A stretch of DNA of 64,000 bases from JALNZF01 sp964447405 (GCA_964447405.1 CAYUSP010000005.1:1-64000), one strand, 5' to 3'. Counted from the first letter of the stretch, positions 1-8,843 are shown. The notes: generated from the letters alone by a model not told the origin. Numbers and translations are program-made.

Positions 1-1837
1 TTGCTGCGTTTATCGTCGCTGCATTCATCTCTTTATTGAACGTGGCGGATACTGCTTGACTATTTACCACATCAATAGCATTCAATACAGGGCTGGTTGA
101 CGCAACAGTGGGGATTATGGCTGTTCTGAAGTTCCAGGAATAGTCGCTGGCCATAGCATTCCCCGTAATATCAGTAACACCTGATGAAACCTTTGCCGTA
201 TAAAGCGTATTATAGGCAAGCGGACTTATTGGCGTGAAGGTCGTGACATTTCCTGAGTTCGTAACCACGCCATTCACTGCATTGCCGTTGCTGTCCTTAA
301 GCGTAACAGTTGCGTTGTTTAATGTTTCCGGGTCCATGGATTCTGCAAAAGTGATCGCGAGCGCGCTGGTTATTGCCACTTCCACTGCATTGTGCGCAGG
401 GAACGTAGGAAGAACAATCGTTGGAAGCGATGTGTCCGCATTACCGGTCGTAAACGCCCAGGAGTAATTGCTGGCCATAGGAATACCCGTTGTGTCCTTT
501 GCCCCTGTTCGAATGCTGGCGGTATAGCGTATGTTCGGTGATAACAGACCTGCTGGGGTAAAAGTTGCGACCATACCGCTGCACATGACCGTTCCCTGGA
601 TCAGGTCTCCTCGGTTATTCTTCAACCAGAATGACAGGGAATCCAATGTTGATGCGTCCATAGCCTTACTAAACGTGGCGCTAATACTAAGCTTAACCAC
701 TGCACCGGTGTTGCTATTGTCAGCAGGAGTCGTAGACAGAACTACTGGCGGTGTGTCAGTACCTGTTGTAAAATTCCAGGAATAAGCCTGCGATAGTGGA
801 TTGCCTGCAAGATCCTTTACAGCAGTGGAAATGGTGACAGTATAACGCGTTAAAAAAGCCAGTTTGCTTGTCGGTGTAAACGTAGCGGTCGTGTTATTAA
901 CCGTTATAGTGCCGCTTACCAGATTGCCATTGCTGCTGCGAACTTCCCAGTTGGAAATATTAATAGTAGCAACATCCATTGCCTCACTGAATATTGCGAC
1001 TATGGTGCTCGAAGCCGCAATTCCCGTTGAATTATTAATGGGGAAAGCAGCGACTATCGTGGGCACAATTGTATCGATGTCGGTCCCTGTCGTAAATCTC
1101 CAGGTAAAATCGTTCACCATTGAATTACCTGCAGAATCCTTGACATTTTTTGTGATCGTCGCCGTATAGAGCGTATTTTTCTCCAATGCGGCTAATGGTT
1201 CGAATTTGGCGCTGGCACTCGCACCGTCATATGCAACATTTCCAGGAACGGGATTACCTGCACTATCACGCAGAAAAAAGCTGGTGGCATGAAGGGTGGA
1301 AGCATCAATCGTCTCGCTGAACATTGCTAATATTGTCGGGCTGATTGCAACATTCGCAGCATTGTCTTCTGGAGTTGTTGCTATGATGACCGGCGGTGTA
1401 ATATCAAGTTTTGCACCCGTTGTAAAACTCCATGCATAATTGGCCTGTAATGGATTACCTGCCGAGTCCTTGACACCCGAAGTAAGAATAGCCGTATAAA
1501 CGGTATTTATTGAAAGATTACCAACAGGACTGAATGTTGCAGTGGTTTCATTGACGGTTACGATGCCGCGCACATATTGATTTCCATCATGCACCAGAAA
1601 TGATGCCGTGTTAACCGTTGATGCATTTACCGGAGAGCTGAAGTAGACGCTGATGGTCGTATTGACGACTACATCGGTAGTTTGATTCACAGGGTTCGTG
1701 AAAATTACAGCTGGAGCAACAATATCCGAAGCCGAGCTTGAGTTGCTACGTCCGCCGCATCCGGTCATGGCTATTGATACGATCATGACTATAATACATG
1801 CCATGAGCGAATGTAATAATATATTTTTTACCTTCAT
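1..1837 (-). CDS. Ig-like repeat (Big_5/SbsA-type) surface lipoprotein, 3' end outside window
   Basis: The minus strand stays open from about 1840 to the left edge, so the gene is cut off by the window. The start at 1837 gives MKVKNILLHS, a hydrophobic stretch and a lipobox ending in M-T-G-C (Cys27), so this is probably a lipoprotein. An in-frame ATG at 1843 is equally possible; neither has a clear ribosome-binding site. After the signal come five complete tandem domains of about 107 residues and the start of a sixth. Each ends with a motif like YSWNFTTG and contains a Y-T-A-x-I...KDSAGNP stretch, as in bacterial Ig-like (SbsA-type) domains. Such domains usually act as spacers or adhesive stalks. 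It lies 3' of the outer-membrane barrel gene in the same direction. The exact function is unknown. Confidence 0.8.
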   Translation of the reverse strand, partial: MKVKNILLHSLMACIIVMIVSIAMTGCGGRSNSSSASDIVAPAVIFTNPVNQTTDVVVNTTISVYFSSPVNASTVNTASFLVHDGNQYVRGIVTVNETTATFSPVGNLSINTVYTAILTSGVKDSAGNPLQANYAWSFTTGAKLDITPPVIIATTPEDNAANVAISPTILAMFSETIDASTLHATSFFLRDSAGNPVPGNVAYDGASASAKFEPLAALEKNTLYTATITKNVKDSAGNSMVNDFTWRFTTGTDIDTIVPTIVAAFPINNSTGIAASSTIVAIFSEAMDVATINISNWEVRSSNGNLVSGTITVNNTTATFTPTSKLAFLTRYTVTISTAVKDLAGNPLSQAYSWNFTTGTDTPPVVLSTTPADNSNTGAVVKLSISATFSKAMDASTLDSLSFWLKNNRGDLIQGTVMCSGMVATFTPAGLLSPNIRYTASIRTGAKDTTGIPMASNYSWAFTTGNADTSLPTIVLPTFPAHNAVEVAITSALAITFAESMDPETLNNATVTLKDSNGNAVNGVVTNSGNVTTFTPISPLAYNTLYTAKVSSGVTDITGNAMASDYSWNFRTAIIPTVASTSPVLNAIDVVNSQAVSATFNKEMNAATINAA

Positions 1838-1944
1838 TAGCATTGTTGTCGTAAAATAACAGCTTGATCAAAACGATTCTCGACTGCATTCACATAATGG
1901 AACTTCAAAACTTTACCTATGGCAACTATGTCTTTCACATTTTC

Positions 1945-3894
1945 TCAGAACGGCCGCGATAACCGTGCGAACAGAAGTTCCTGCTGGCTTCGTTGTGCGT
2001 TTGAAGGCATATCCTCTCTCCAGCGGAATTGCAAACTGACAAAAATCCGGTTAATTCTATAGTTCAGGTTCATATCGATATCACTTGCTTGTGAGTGGTA
2101 TGTTGGAGATTTTAAATATTCTTCACGGAGACTCAGACGATACTCCAAAATCCTGCTGATTGGATAGGTGTAATTTGCTGATGCGAAGGCAGAATCATTC
2201 ATCGACCACGTCGATTGCTCGAGTGAGGGAAGAGAAGGCCCAAAGGGTTCAGTTATGGTGGAGCTAGTGGCCCGGCCTCTCGCAGCTCCGGAGGACAACG
2301 CCAGATATCCCGAAACATGGTGGTCTACTGATAGATTATAGGTGGTGGCATGACCTTGCTGATAGGAGTTTTTACTTTCATTTAAAGGCGTTATTACTGC
2401 GGATAGAGATTCATATTCATTATAATCAGCAGCAATGCGAATTATTGTCTTCGCGAGGCGGGTAGAGCTGTAGCTCATGCGCAGAGTATTCGTATCTGCA
2501 TCACTGGGGAGGGCGGAATGATCTCGCCTCCTGCTCAAATGGCCGCCAACAGACAAGGATTCCTGCTGCCAGTCAGTCGTTACAAAATCAAGTCCAGCAT
2601 CATGGACGTAGTAAAAGCCATTTGCAGATACTGGAAGAGGAGTATTGATGCTCGATGAATACGTGGTATTCGCATAGCCGACATTGAAGCTATACATGGT
2701 AACTACTGCAAAGGATCCCATAAAGCCCGGGGTATGCCGTTGGTTATATGCAGCTCCTGTCTGAAAAGTAGTGGTTTCAGTAACACCCTTTTGCTCCGGC
2801 AAGTTCACCTGAGCAGCAAGCAAGTATTCTTGCCGACCCTGTCCCAGGGTACTGTTCAACCGTATGTTTTCATGAAGAGCATATCCTACACCAGCAGTAC
2901 CCTGTTGCATCTTGGTTTGGATACCTGTTGAATCCTGTTCCTGATAATAATATCGGTAATTTTGGGATATTTTGGGATCTGTCTGAACATTCAGCGCCAT
3001 GTTATACATGGCATTCCTGGTATGCGTGTCGTTAACAGCGAAACCGCGATTACTCCCTTCCATCATGAGACCGTTGATCATCAGATGTGAATTATTTGAT
3101 ATTTTATAGTTTGAGCCGAGATCAAAGGTCTGTTCATCATAAGACGTAACATGCGTCATATCATTGTACTTCTTGAGACCTGCGCCGAGCGTAACATTAA
3201 TATCGGAATGGGGCCGAAAATACAACTGCGCTTTGGAATCTTCAGTCGAAGTGTGAAGAGGATTTACCATGCTTTGAGTTTCCGTCTCAGAGCGATCATG
3301 GGTTATAGAAATATCAGGGAAAGAAAATGCAAAACGTCCACGCGATTTCTTTGAATTATTGCTATCGTTATTATCCCCATCATCGTTATTGTTATTATTG
3401 TTATCATTTTTATTATTATTGTTGTTATTGTTATTGCCTTTTGAGGCACCTCGCGAAAGCCTGACATACATAGCAGCACCAGTGCTTCTGGTTTGTGCCA
3501 CCATCCCTGAGATATTATTGTTGCTCGGAACCCGGTTAAAAGATTGGTGAGCATAGAGACTACTGGATACGCGCATCCCGGGAAAGAGACTCAATTGAAG
3601 ATTGTAATCAAGCGCATTCGAGGATGAACTCCTCTTTGAATCTAATTCAGAATATCCTACACTTGCGCTATATTGGATGGCCCTGCGATCTATTAAATAA
3701 TCTGACAAACCAACATTATAGGTGTGCGACCACATCTGATCTGACGAGACATTACCACCAGCTTTAGTTTTGTAAAAACTATAGGTAAAATCCACAGAAC
3801 CGGAAACACGATAAGCATGAGCAGGACCAATCCAGGCAAAAAGGATTATCCAAGGGAAAAAGAGGAGCGATTTTTTTATCAATGTTTTTAACAC
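1945..3894 (-). CDS. Outer-membrane beta-barrel protein with poly-asparagine insert
   Basis: A 649-residue secreted protein. Residues 1-27 form a signal peptide with an A-H-A cleavage site. The rest is rich in alternating amphipathic, Tyr/Ser/Asn-containing strands, and the chain ends in Phe, the usual outer-membrane assembly signal. An almost pure Asn/Asp stretch sits at about residues 153-180, probably a surface or periplasmic loop. No family name could be assigned; size and features resemble large porins of porin-cytochrome conduits (MtrB/PioB type), but that is only a resemblance. The predicted start is a GTG with no visible ribosome-binding site, so the true start may differ. It lies downstream of the prolyl isomerase and NHL lipoprotein and upstream of the Ig-repeat lipoprotein. 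Confidence 0.75.
   Translation of the reverse strand: MLKTLIKKSLLFFPWIILFAWIGPAHAYRVSGSVDFTYSFYKTKAGGNVSSDQMWSHTYNVGLSDYLIDRRAIQYSASVGYSELDSKRSSSSNALDYNLQLSLFPGMRVSSSLYAHQSFNRVPSNNNISGMVAQTRSTGAAMYVRLSRGASKGNNNNNNNNKNDNNNNNNDDGDNNDSNNSKKSRGRFAFSFPDISITHDRSETETQSMVNPLHTSTEDSKAQLYFRPHSDINVTLGAGLKKYNDMTHVTSYDEQTFDLGSNYKISNNSHLMINGLMMEGSNRGFAVNDTHTRNAMYNMALNVQTDPKISQNYRYYYQEQDSTGIQTKMQQGTAGVGYALHENIRLNSTLGQGRQEYLLAAQVNLPEQKGVTETTTFQTGAAYNQRHTPGFMGSFAVVTMYSFNVGYANTTYSSSINTPLPVSANGFYYVHDAGLDFVTTDWQQESLSVGGHLSRRRDHSALPSDADTNTLRMSYSSTRLAKTIIRIAADYNEYESLSAVITPLNESKNSYQQGHATTYNLSVDHHVSGYLALSSGAARGRATSSTITEPFGPSLPSLEQSTWSMNDSAFASANYTYPISRILEYRLSLREEYLKSPTYHSQASDIDMNLNYRINRIFVSLQFRWREDMPSNAQRSQQELLFARLSRPF
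3361..3438 (-). repeat. AAT/AAC trinucleotide tract encoding poly-asparagine
   Basis: The plus strand shows a run of att/gtt triplets broken by a few others (atc, ttt). On the coding strand these read as Asn codons with occasional Asp and Lys, inside the outer-membrane barrel gene. Such triplet tracts can expand or contract in frame by replication slippage, changing loop length without breaking the protein. Confidence 0.85.
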
Positions 3895-4242
3895 GTTTAA
3901 CTTAATTTTCTATAATAAGTCGGAATTTCATTGATAAGGTTATGCAAGAATATTGCCTATTCGTTGCAATACTTTATCACAATATTTCAGTATATTATGT
4001 TGTTTTTCCGAACTAAACCCACTATACAATGAGCGCAATCGCTCTAGCTGTGAGTACTATTACACTATAACTTTAGATTCAACTGCAAAAAACAGATAAG
4101 AGGTGATTGGAGGATATAGCGAAGGTGGTTCATATGAAAGGATTAAAATAATTCAAGTAAACCAGTGCCAATATGGGTAAATTCACATAACATACTGATA
4201 AATAGCGAATAACTTATCAACTTCTTCTTTCTTTATGAATTG
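3895..4242. other. Gene-free stretch between outer-membrane barrel and prolyl isomerase
   Basis: About 350 AT-rich bases without a supported gene. It holds a short perfect hairpin (GAGCG-caat-CGCTC, about 4031-4044) but no convincing terminator run. It presumably carries the promoter or leader of the barrel gene on the minus strand. Confidence 0.5.
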
Positions 4243-5154
4243 TCATTGCAATAAATTTCTTATTTTCGCTTTGGATTTCAGCTCAGCCATCCAATTATTC
4301 ATGAGTTGTGTATATCTGGTCTTCTCAACTAACTTCTTTAGCTCTTCCTTAATTTCGTCAAAGGGCTTGGGCCCAGCAGGCTTTCTCCCTTCCAATTTAA
4401 CAATAAACCATGAATTCTCGGTGAAAATAGAAGCGCTAAATTGACCGGGCTGGAGAAGTTCCGCAGCCACTTCAAGTTCCTTATAAATTTCCCCTTTCCG
4501 GATATAGCCAATATCCCCGCCTTCCTTGCTGAATGCATCTTCAGACATTTCCACGGCAACATGATGGAATTCTGCCCCATTCCTAAGCAACTCCTGCGCT
4601 CTATCCATTGCTTTTTGACTCTTGGAAGAAATAATCCTTAGACGCATGGTATCCGGCTGCATAAATTTATGAATATTTTTATTATAATATTCCAGCAAAT
4701 TCTCATCACTCGCCTTTGCCTGGATGGCAACCGTTTGCTCGATCACCATCTGGACCAGCACATTTTTCTCTGTCTGCTTCCTGAGGTCCTTTTCCGATAT
4801 ATTGGAAGCAGAAAGGGCAGCCTGAAATTCTTTTTTAGACTTGAATCTGCCGCGAATTTGTTCCATCTGCGCGTTCACTTTTTCTTCTTCAGGCTTCAAT
4901 CCCCGTACAACAGCATCCTGATATTGAAGTTCTCTTGTAATAAGCGAGTCTAGCGCCCTCGGTTTGTATTCAGCCCTACCTTCATCGGTCACATTTTTAT
5001 GATAGGATGCGCTTTGGATCAGTCTGTCAACTTCTATCTCTAAGTCTTTTGTGGTTATGACCGCATCATTCACCTCCGCGACTATAGCCTGTGCAGCAAA
5101 AGAAGAACATGGAAGACCAAGAGAAAAGATGATTAGAAATATCAGACGTTTCAT
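4243..5154 (-). CDS. SurA-like periplasmic peptidyl-prolyl cis-trans isomerase (PpiC/parvulin)
   Basis: A 303-residue exported protein: signal peptide at 1-20 (SSFA cleavage), a SurA-type N-terminal helical domain at about 21-150 (AIVAEVNDAVITTKDLE is the typical opening) and a parvulin rotamase domain at about 165-265 with the D-A-F-S-K-E-G-G-D-I-G-Y signature. It should act in the periplasm as a chaperone/prolyl isomerase on secreted or outer-membrane proteins. The ATG has a good ribosome-binding site (AGAGGTAG). It lies between the NHL lipoprotein (111 nt upstream) and the barrel gene, so its clients may be the barrel or the cytochrome encoded nearby; that is inference. Confidence 0.88.
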   Translation of the reverse strand: MKRLIFLIIFSLGLPCSSFAAQAIVAEVNDAVITTKDLEIEVDRLIQSASYHKNVTDEGRAEYKPRALDSLITRELQYQDAVVRGLKPEEEKVNAQMEQIRGRFKSKKEFQAALSASNISEKDLRKQTEKNVLVQMVIEQTVAIQAKASDENLLEYYNKNIHKFMQPDTMRLRIISSKSQKAMDRAQELLRNGAEFHHVAVEMSEDAFSKEGGDIGYIRKGEIYKELEVAAELLQPGQFSASIFTENSWFIVKLEGRKPAGPKPFDEIKEELKKLVEKTRYTQLMNNWMAELKSKAKIRNLLQ

Positions 5155-5265
5155 GTAACTACCTCTTTCAAATAAAAATAATGCTCTCTGATGCCTTGCT
5201 CGCCCTGAATATCAATATGAGCCGGTACCTGCTTAATACAAAACACACTGCGCTCAGCAAAAATG

Positions 5266-6414
5266 TTATTTCGGAGCTATTGGGCTCTTACTACTTTTTT
5301 GCAAGTCCTTTAAGCGTGCCTCTTCCTCTTCTGCTTTCCTGATTTCCTCCCGCCTTATATCAAGATATTTATTATATTCATCGGAATTTTCTTTTTGCCA
5401 TTTCTCGCTTAGATATTGAAAGACCTGTACCCTTTCATTAACCGAATCAACAACATAAACCCTGTCTTTCTCATCCACAAAAAGACCTGAGGGCAAGGCA
5501 AACTGTCCTGGTTGCGATCCGGGGCTGCCAAGATGCATCAGGATCTGCCCCTTATCGTTAAATATCTGAAAATTTTCGAACGCAGCATCCACTACATACA
5601 CATTGCCTTCACTGTCGACACCTATTCCCTTGGGCCTCGAAAAAGAGCCAGTAATATCTCCTGAGCTGCCAAATTTCCTTAGGAACTTCCCCTCTTTATC
5701 AAACGCCTGTACCCGAAAATTTTGGGTGTCAACGACATAGATATCATCGTTTCGCTTGTCAACCGCTACATTGGACGGAAAATTAAATGCACCATCCACA
5801 TCGCCACGCGAACCAATATCAAACAATTTTTCACCGCTCGTGGAGTATACATGGACCATATGCCCAAAGCTGTCTGCGATATATAACCTTTTCAGGGTAT
5901 TACTAATCGCAAGACCAACAGGGTGAGTCAATTCATTCTTTTCCTTTTCTCCTATCGTTATTTCGAGATCACCTGTCAGCTTGCTATAGCCAAAAACTTT
6001 CTTCTGCCGTGAATCTGAAACGAATATAGTGCCCTCAGCGCTGACGACAACACCAATGGGCTGGAGTAGCCTCCCTTTGCCGCCTGCTACGCCAACGAGG
6101 TATGCCAGCATTTTTTTATTGTCCATAACAAGGAGGGAGGCTTCCTGCGTAACTGCAACATATATGACATCATCCTCCACAAATATGCCGTATGGCCTTT
6201 TTAAGGATGAGATTTCATCTCCCCCGAACAGTTTGTCAAACAGGCCGGGTTTCCTGAAATCACTCGCTCCCGTATAGCTTCTCACATAGACGAATCTTGG
6301 TTGCACTGGTTGGGGAGGGAACAAATAGGTTCGTTCTTGTTTTGCCGCGCATCCGGAAAGAATGGATATAAATAATAAAATGACAAGCGCATACAGTTTG
6401 TGATATGAGATCAT
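5266..6414 (-). CDS. NHL-repeat six-bladed beta-propeller lipoprotein
   Basis: A 382-residue lipoprotein with lipobox L-S-G-C (Cys22). Six repeats of the NHL type follow, recognisable by LKRPYGIFV, LLQPIGVVV, LTHPVGLAI, FNFPSNVAV, FSRPKGIGV and FALPSGLFV, so a six-bladed propeller is expected at about residues 70-335. A charged Lys/Glu-rich tail occupies the last 45 residues. The start ATG follows a G-rich site (AGGGGGTAG). NHL propellers usually serve as protein-protein interaction platforms. Genes of this kind often lie beside multihaem cytochromes in Geobacter-like genomes, and one lies just upstream here. It is separated from the cytochrome by an intrinsic terminator, so it is probably transcribed independently. 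Confidence 0.85.
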   Translation of the reverse strand: MISYHKLYALVILLFISILSGCAAKQERTYLFPPQPVQPRFVYVRSYTGASDFRKPGLFDKLFGGDEISSLKRPYGIFVEDDVIYVAVTQEASLLVMDNKKMLAYLVGVAGGKGRLLQPIGVVVSAEGTIFVSDSRQKKVFGYSKLTGDLEITIGEKEKNELTHPVGLAISNTLKRLYIADSFGHMVHVYSTSGEKLFDIGSRGDVDGAFNFPSNVAVDKRNDDIYVVDTQNFRVQAFDKEGKFLRKFGSSGDITGSFSRPKGIGVDSEGNVYVVDAAFENFQIFNDKGQILMHLGSPGSQPGQFALPSGLFVDEKDRVYVVDSVNERVQVFQYLSEKWQKENSDEYNKYLDIRREEIRKAEEEEARLKDLQKSSKSPIAPK

Positions 6415-6774
6415 TAGTACTACCCCCTCGTGCTTGCACTACTTACTAATTCGCATAAAATACCACAATTGCGATATCTCTGTCAAAAGTATTTCCCTGC
6501 AACTGATGTTTATATCATTTTGATTAATCATGGTTATCAACCACAAAGTCACGGCCATACATTCAAAAGTGGAAACAATTTCCATTGCAATGATAAACAT
6601 CAATAGGCTAAGGATATTATTTCAGTTTCAAGATTAGCGTGTTTGCATACTATCGCTATCTGTCGCATGCGATCGAGGTATGGCCTGCAAAACAGGACCA
6701 TGGTACCTCTTGGTAATAAAAAAAGGAGGGGTTGCCCCCTCCTTTCGCATCTTATTAACAACATCAATCCATGA
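6415..6774. other. Intergenic region between cytochrome and NHL lipoprotein
   Basis: No gene supported. The right part holds the intrinsic terminator of the cytochrome gene (6718-6746). The remaining 300 AT-rich bases should hold the promoter for the NHL lipoprotein on the minus strand; no clear consensus boxes were identified. Confidence 0.5.
6718..6746 (-). terminator. Intrinsic terminator of the tetrahaem cytochrome gene
   Basis: On the minus strand the sequence reads AAAGGAGGGG, a short loop, then CCCCTCCTTT followed by more T residues. This is a 10-bp GC-rich stem with a U-tract, starting about 30 nt after the cytochrome stop codon. Confidence 0.9.
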
Positions 6775-7479
6775 CTATTTCGCTGAATGGCAATCCGAGC
6801 AAATCGTGGCTGCAGCGCCTTTCAGGAACGGATGCTGTGCTGCAACTGTTGTATGCGGATCATGGCAGGAACCACACTCAACTTTGGAAGTAGCTATGGT
6901 TGCGCCATATATTCTCCATCCCCGTCCGACTACAACTTCAACGGAAGAACCGTCAGAGGTACCACCAACGGTGGCAAGACCAGCATTACCACCAGCTGCA
7001 TAAGTAACGCCGATCGGATGCTCGTTGCTCAGATTCGTGGTGAGGTTATTGTTGTTGTTGGCCGGGAGACCAAGCTGACCACCAGCAAGCATCTGGGTGC
7101 CAATTGCAGCTGTAAAGCCAGCAGCAGGACCGCCGACGAGGACGGAAGCTACGGACTGTACACCATCATGGCAGCTGAGGCAGGTGAGTGAGGCAGCGCC
7201 AGGCTGATTCATTGTTCCAGAGACTCCGGTATACAACGTATAGTTGTAAGTGGCCATTGACCTGTTCCAGAGAGGAGCATTAACTGTAGCTGCATTCAAG
7301 CGTAAGTGAGGTGTATGGCAGAACTGGCAGGACGAAAGTGACGTTGTGGATGCCTTAATACCGCCATTGGTGCTGGTTACGGAAAGGTCATGCTTTGAGT
7401 TCGCAATTACTGCGAATGCTGAGGTTGCGGTCATAAGAGCAACCGCAAGAACGAGTACTACCAATAAAATCTTCTTCAT
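6775..7479 (-). CDS. Secreted tetrahaem c-type cytochrome, OmcE-like architecture
   Basis: A 234-residue protein with a signal peptide (cleavage after residue 23, SAFA). Four haem-binding motifs are visible: CQFCH (51-55), CLSCH (100-104), CGSCH (202-206) and CSDCH (227-231). Five further histidines (30, 58, 154, 209, 216) are enough to supply four bis-His distal ligands. The order K-H-D-L-S, C-x-x-C-H-T-P-H, P-L-W-N-R, L-S-C-H-D-G, N-E-H-P-I-G, C-x-S-C-H-D-P-H matches from memory the layout of Geobacter OmcE and related tetrahaem cytochromes known to polymerise into extracellular filaments. A strong ribosome-binding site (AAAGGAG) precedes the ATG, and its own terminator follows, consistent with high-level monocistronic expression. 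Cytochrome identity is firm; filament formation is inference. Confidence 0.93.
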   Translation of the reverse strand: MKKILLVVLVLAVALMTATSAFAVIANSKHDLSVTSTNGGIKASTTSLSSCQFCHTPHLRLNAATVNAPLWNRSMATYNYTLYTGVSGTMNQPGAASLTCLSCHDGVQSVASVLVGGPAAGFTAAIGTQMLAGGQLGLPANNNNNLTTNLSNEHPIGVTYAAGGNAGLATVGGTSDGSSVEVVVGRGWRIYGATIATSKVECGSCHDPHTTVAAQHPFLKGAAATICSDCHSAK

Positions 7480-8048
7480 TGTCTTTGTTTCTCCTTTAAT
7501 TAAGTTTTAAATCTTATGGAACTTTGTACCTTACATTCCCCCCAACTTGTGCATCCGCTAGTTGTATCTATGCGGTTTCTTACTGCTACAGGCAGCTACT
7601 GCCTCCTTTCATAATGTCGCCAAATTTTTTCGATGATAGCATATTATTATTGAGATTTACTTACCTGCTTGTTTATAGTTACCTATCCAATAGCAATAGA
7701 CATGCCATCACTTAATGCACTGATTTTATTGATTAGACTGAACCGAGTATGGAAAGTTGAGTTGGTTTTTAATGAGCGCTATTGCTCACTGTTGATGGAT
7801 TTAGCACATCAACACAAAAGCGTTACATTCTGTTGCAGCACTAATTTAGATCCGTACACACCTTGCAAAGCATAATCCTATAAACGACCGTATAACCTGA
7901 ACAAGGATTGAACAACATAACCATGATTTGAAATAAGAACCGCATTCACCAAACCGGTGAAAACGAGATATATTTTAACCATTTGATATATCAGTGCTAA
8001 ACAGTGGTTAACTTTGGCTAAAACATATTTTTATAGGATAATCCAGGA
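7480..8048. other. Long AT-rich leader/intergenic region upstream of the cytochrome
   Basis: About 570 bases without a supported gene. On the minus strand, two short hairpins lie 76-124 nt before the cytochrome start: GGCAG-tag-CTGCC (7591-7603) and CCGC...GCGG extended by TAG/CTA (7555-7575). A possible -10 (TATCAT) lies near 7635-7645. No known riboswitch consensus, including GEMM, was recognised. Confidence 0.45.
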
Positions 8049-8843
8049 TCAGCGACGCATGACTTTTTTCAAGTGTTCGATGAATCCGATCGTGCGCTGA
8101 CGTGCAGCGCCGTCACCTTCAATTTCCAGATATTTTTGGGCATACTGTAGCGCTTGATCATACTTTCCCGCCTGCTCCAGCGCTAATGCCAGGTTCCAAT
8201 ACCGGGCAGGAACATCCGGCTGCAACTCAACTGCCCTTTGGAAATGCGTTACTGCTTCATTAAATTTCTTTTTGGAAAGCAGTATCTGGCCCATAGTGTT
8301 GAGCGCCTGGGGCAAATTTGGATCAGAGGAAAGAGCCGTTTCCGCATGCGCCGCCGCCTCATCATATCGCCCTGTCTGTAGCAAAGCTATGGACAGATTG
8401 TTGAGCAGGCTGGAGTCGTAGGGCGCAAAGCGCAGTCCAGTCTGCCAGGCAGTAATAGCGTCGCCCATCCTGTTCATCCTGAAATAGACAACACCGATCT
8501 CCCGATAGAGGTCGCGGAGCGGGACACTGCCGTCATCCGGTAATGCCATGACGGTCTGGAATTCCCTGAGCGCCTCATCGAGCCGGCCCACTGTGGATAG
8601 TGCCTGCCCTAAATTCTCATGAGCCCGGCGCTTATACGGAGAGGTTTTTGCGATATCACTCCACAGAGTGATAAAATCATGGTAGATGCTGTTTCTCTGA
8701 AATGCTTGTACTATAAATGCAGTGATGATCAACAGCGACAGCGCCACCATTACGAACAACAAGCGGTTCACTGGTTGTATCGCGGACAGTGCCGGCGATT
8801 GTACTGGTTTACCAGTCTTTCCTTTTTTTTTCATAGCCGTCAT
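8049..8843 (-). CDS. Membrane-anchored TPR protein (first of three related copies)
   Basis: About 264 residues. The ATG at 8843 is chosen because GGTGGAG lies 8-9 nt upstream; a GTG at 8858 in the same frame is possible. One transmembrane helix lies at about 26-48, followed by a conserved linker (Q-R-N...LWSDIAKTSPYKRRAHENLG) and about five TPR repeats to residue 255. The linker plus TPR layout resembles the C-terminal end of large multi-membrane TPR glycosyltransferase-like (TMTC/DUF1736) proteins, but the N-terminal membrane domain is absent. Two paralogues with the same layout lie at 10114-10722 and 11290-11715. Function unknown; TPRs suggest a protein-binding scaffold on the membrane. Confidence 0.8.
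   Translation of the reverse strand: MTAMKKKGKTGKPVQSPALSAIQPVNRLLFVMVALSLLIITAFIVQAFQRNSIYHDFITLWSDIAKTSPYKRRAHENLGQALSTVGRLDEALREFQTVMALPDDGSVPLRDLYREIGVVYFRMNRMGDAITAWQTGLRFAPYDSSLLNNLSIALLQTGRYDEAAAHAETALSSDPNLPQALNTMGQILLSKKKFNEAVTHFQRAVELQPDVPARYWNLALALEQAGKYDQALQYAQKYLEIEGDGAARQRTIGFIEHLKKVMRR

Noticed and set aside
234..1169. Three plus-strand ORFs of 77-101 codons
   Set aside because: They lie antisense to the repeated Ig-like domains of the open minus-strand gene and recur at the same 320-bp period, so they are shadows.
3303..3554. ORFs rich in Leu or Ile on both strands over the barrel gene
   Set aside because: They are other-frame readings of the Asn triplet tract.
7480..7640. 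GEMM-type c-di-GMP riboswitch before the cytochrome
   Set aside because: Sought because of the cytochrome context; the conserved GEMM core sequences are absent on the minus strand.
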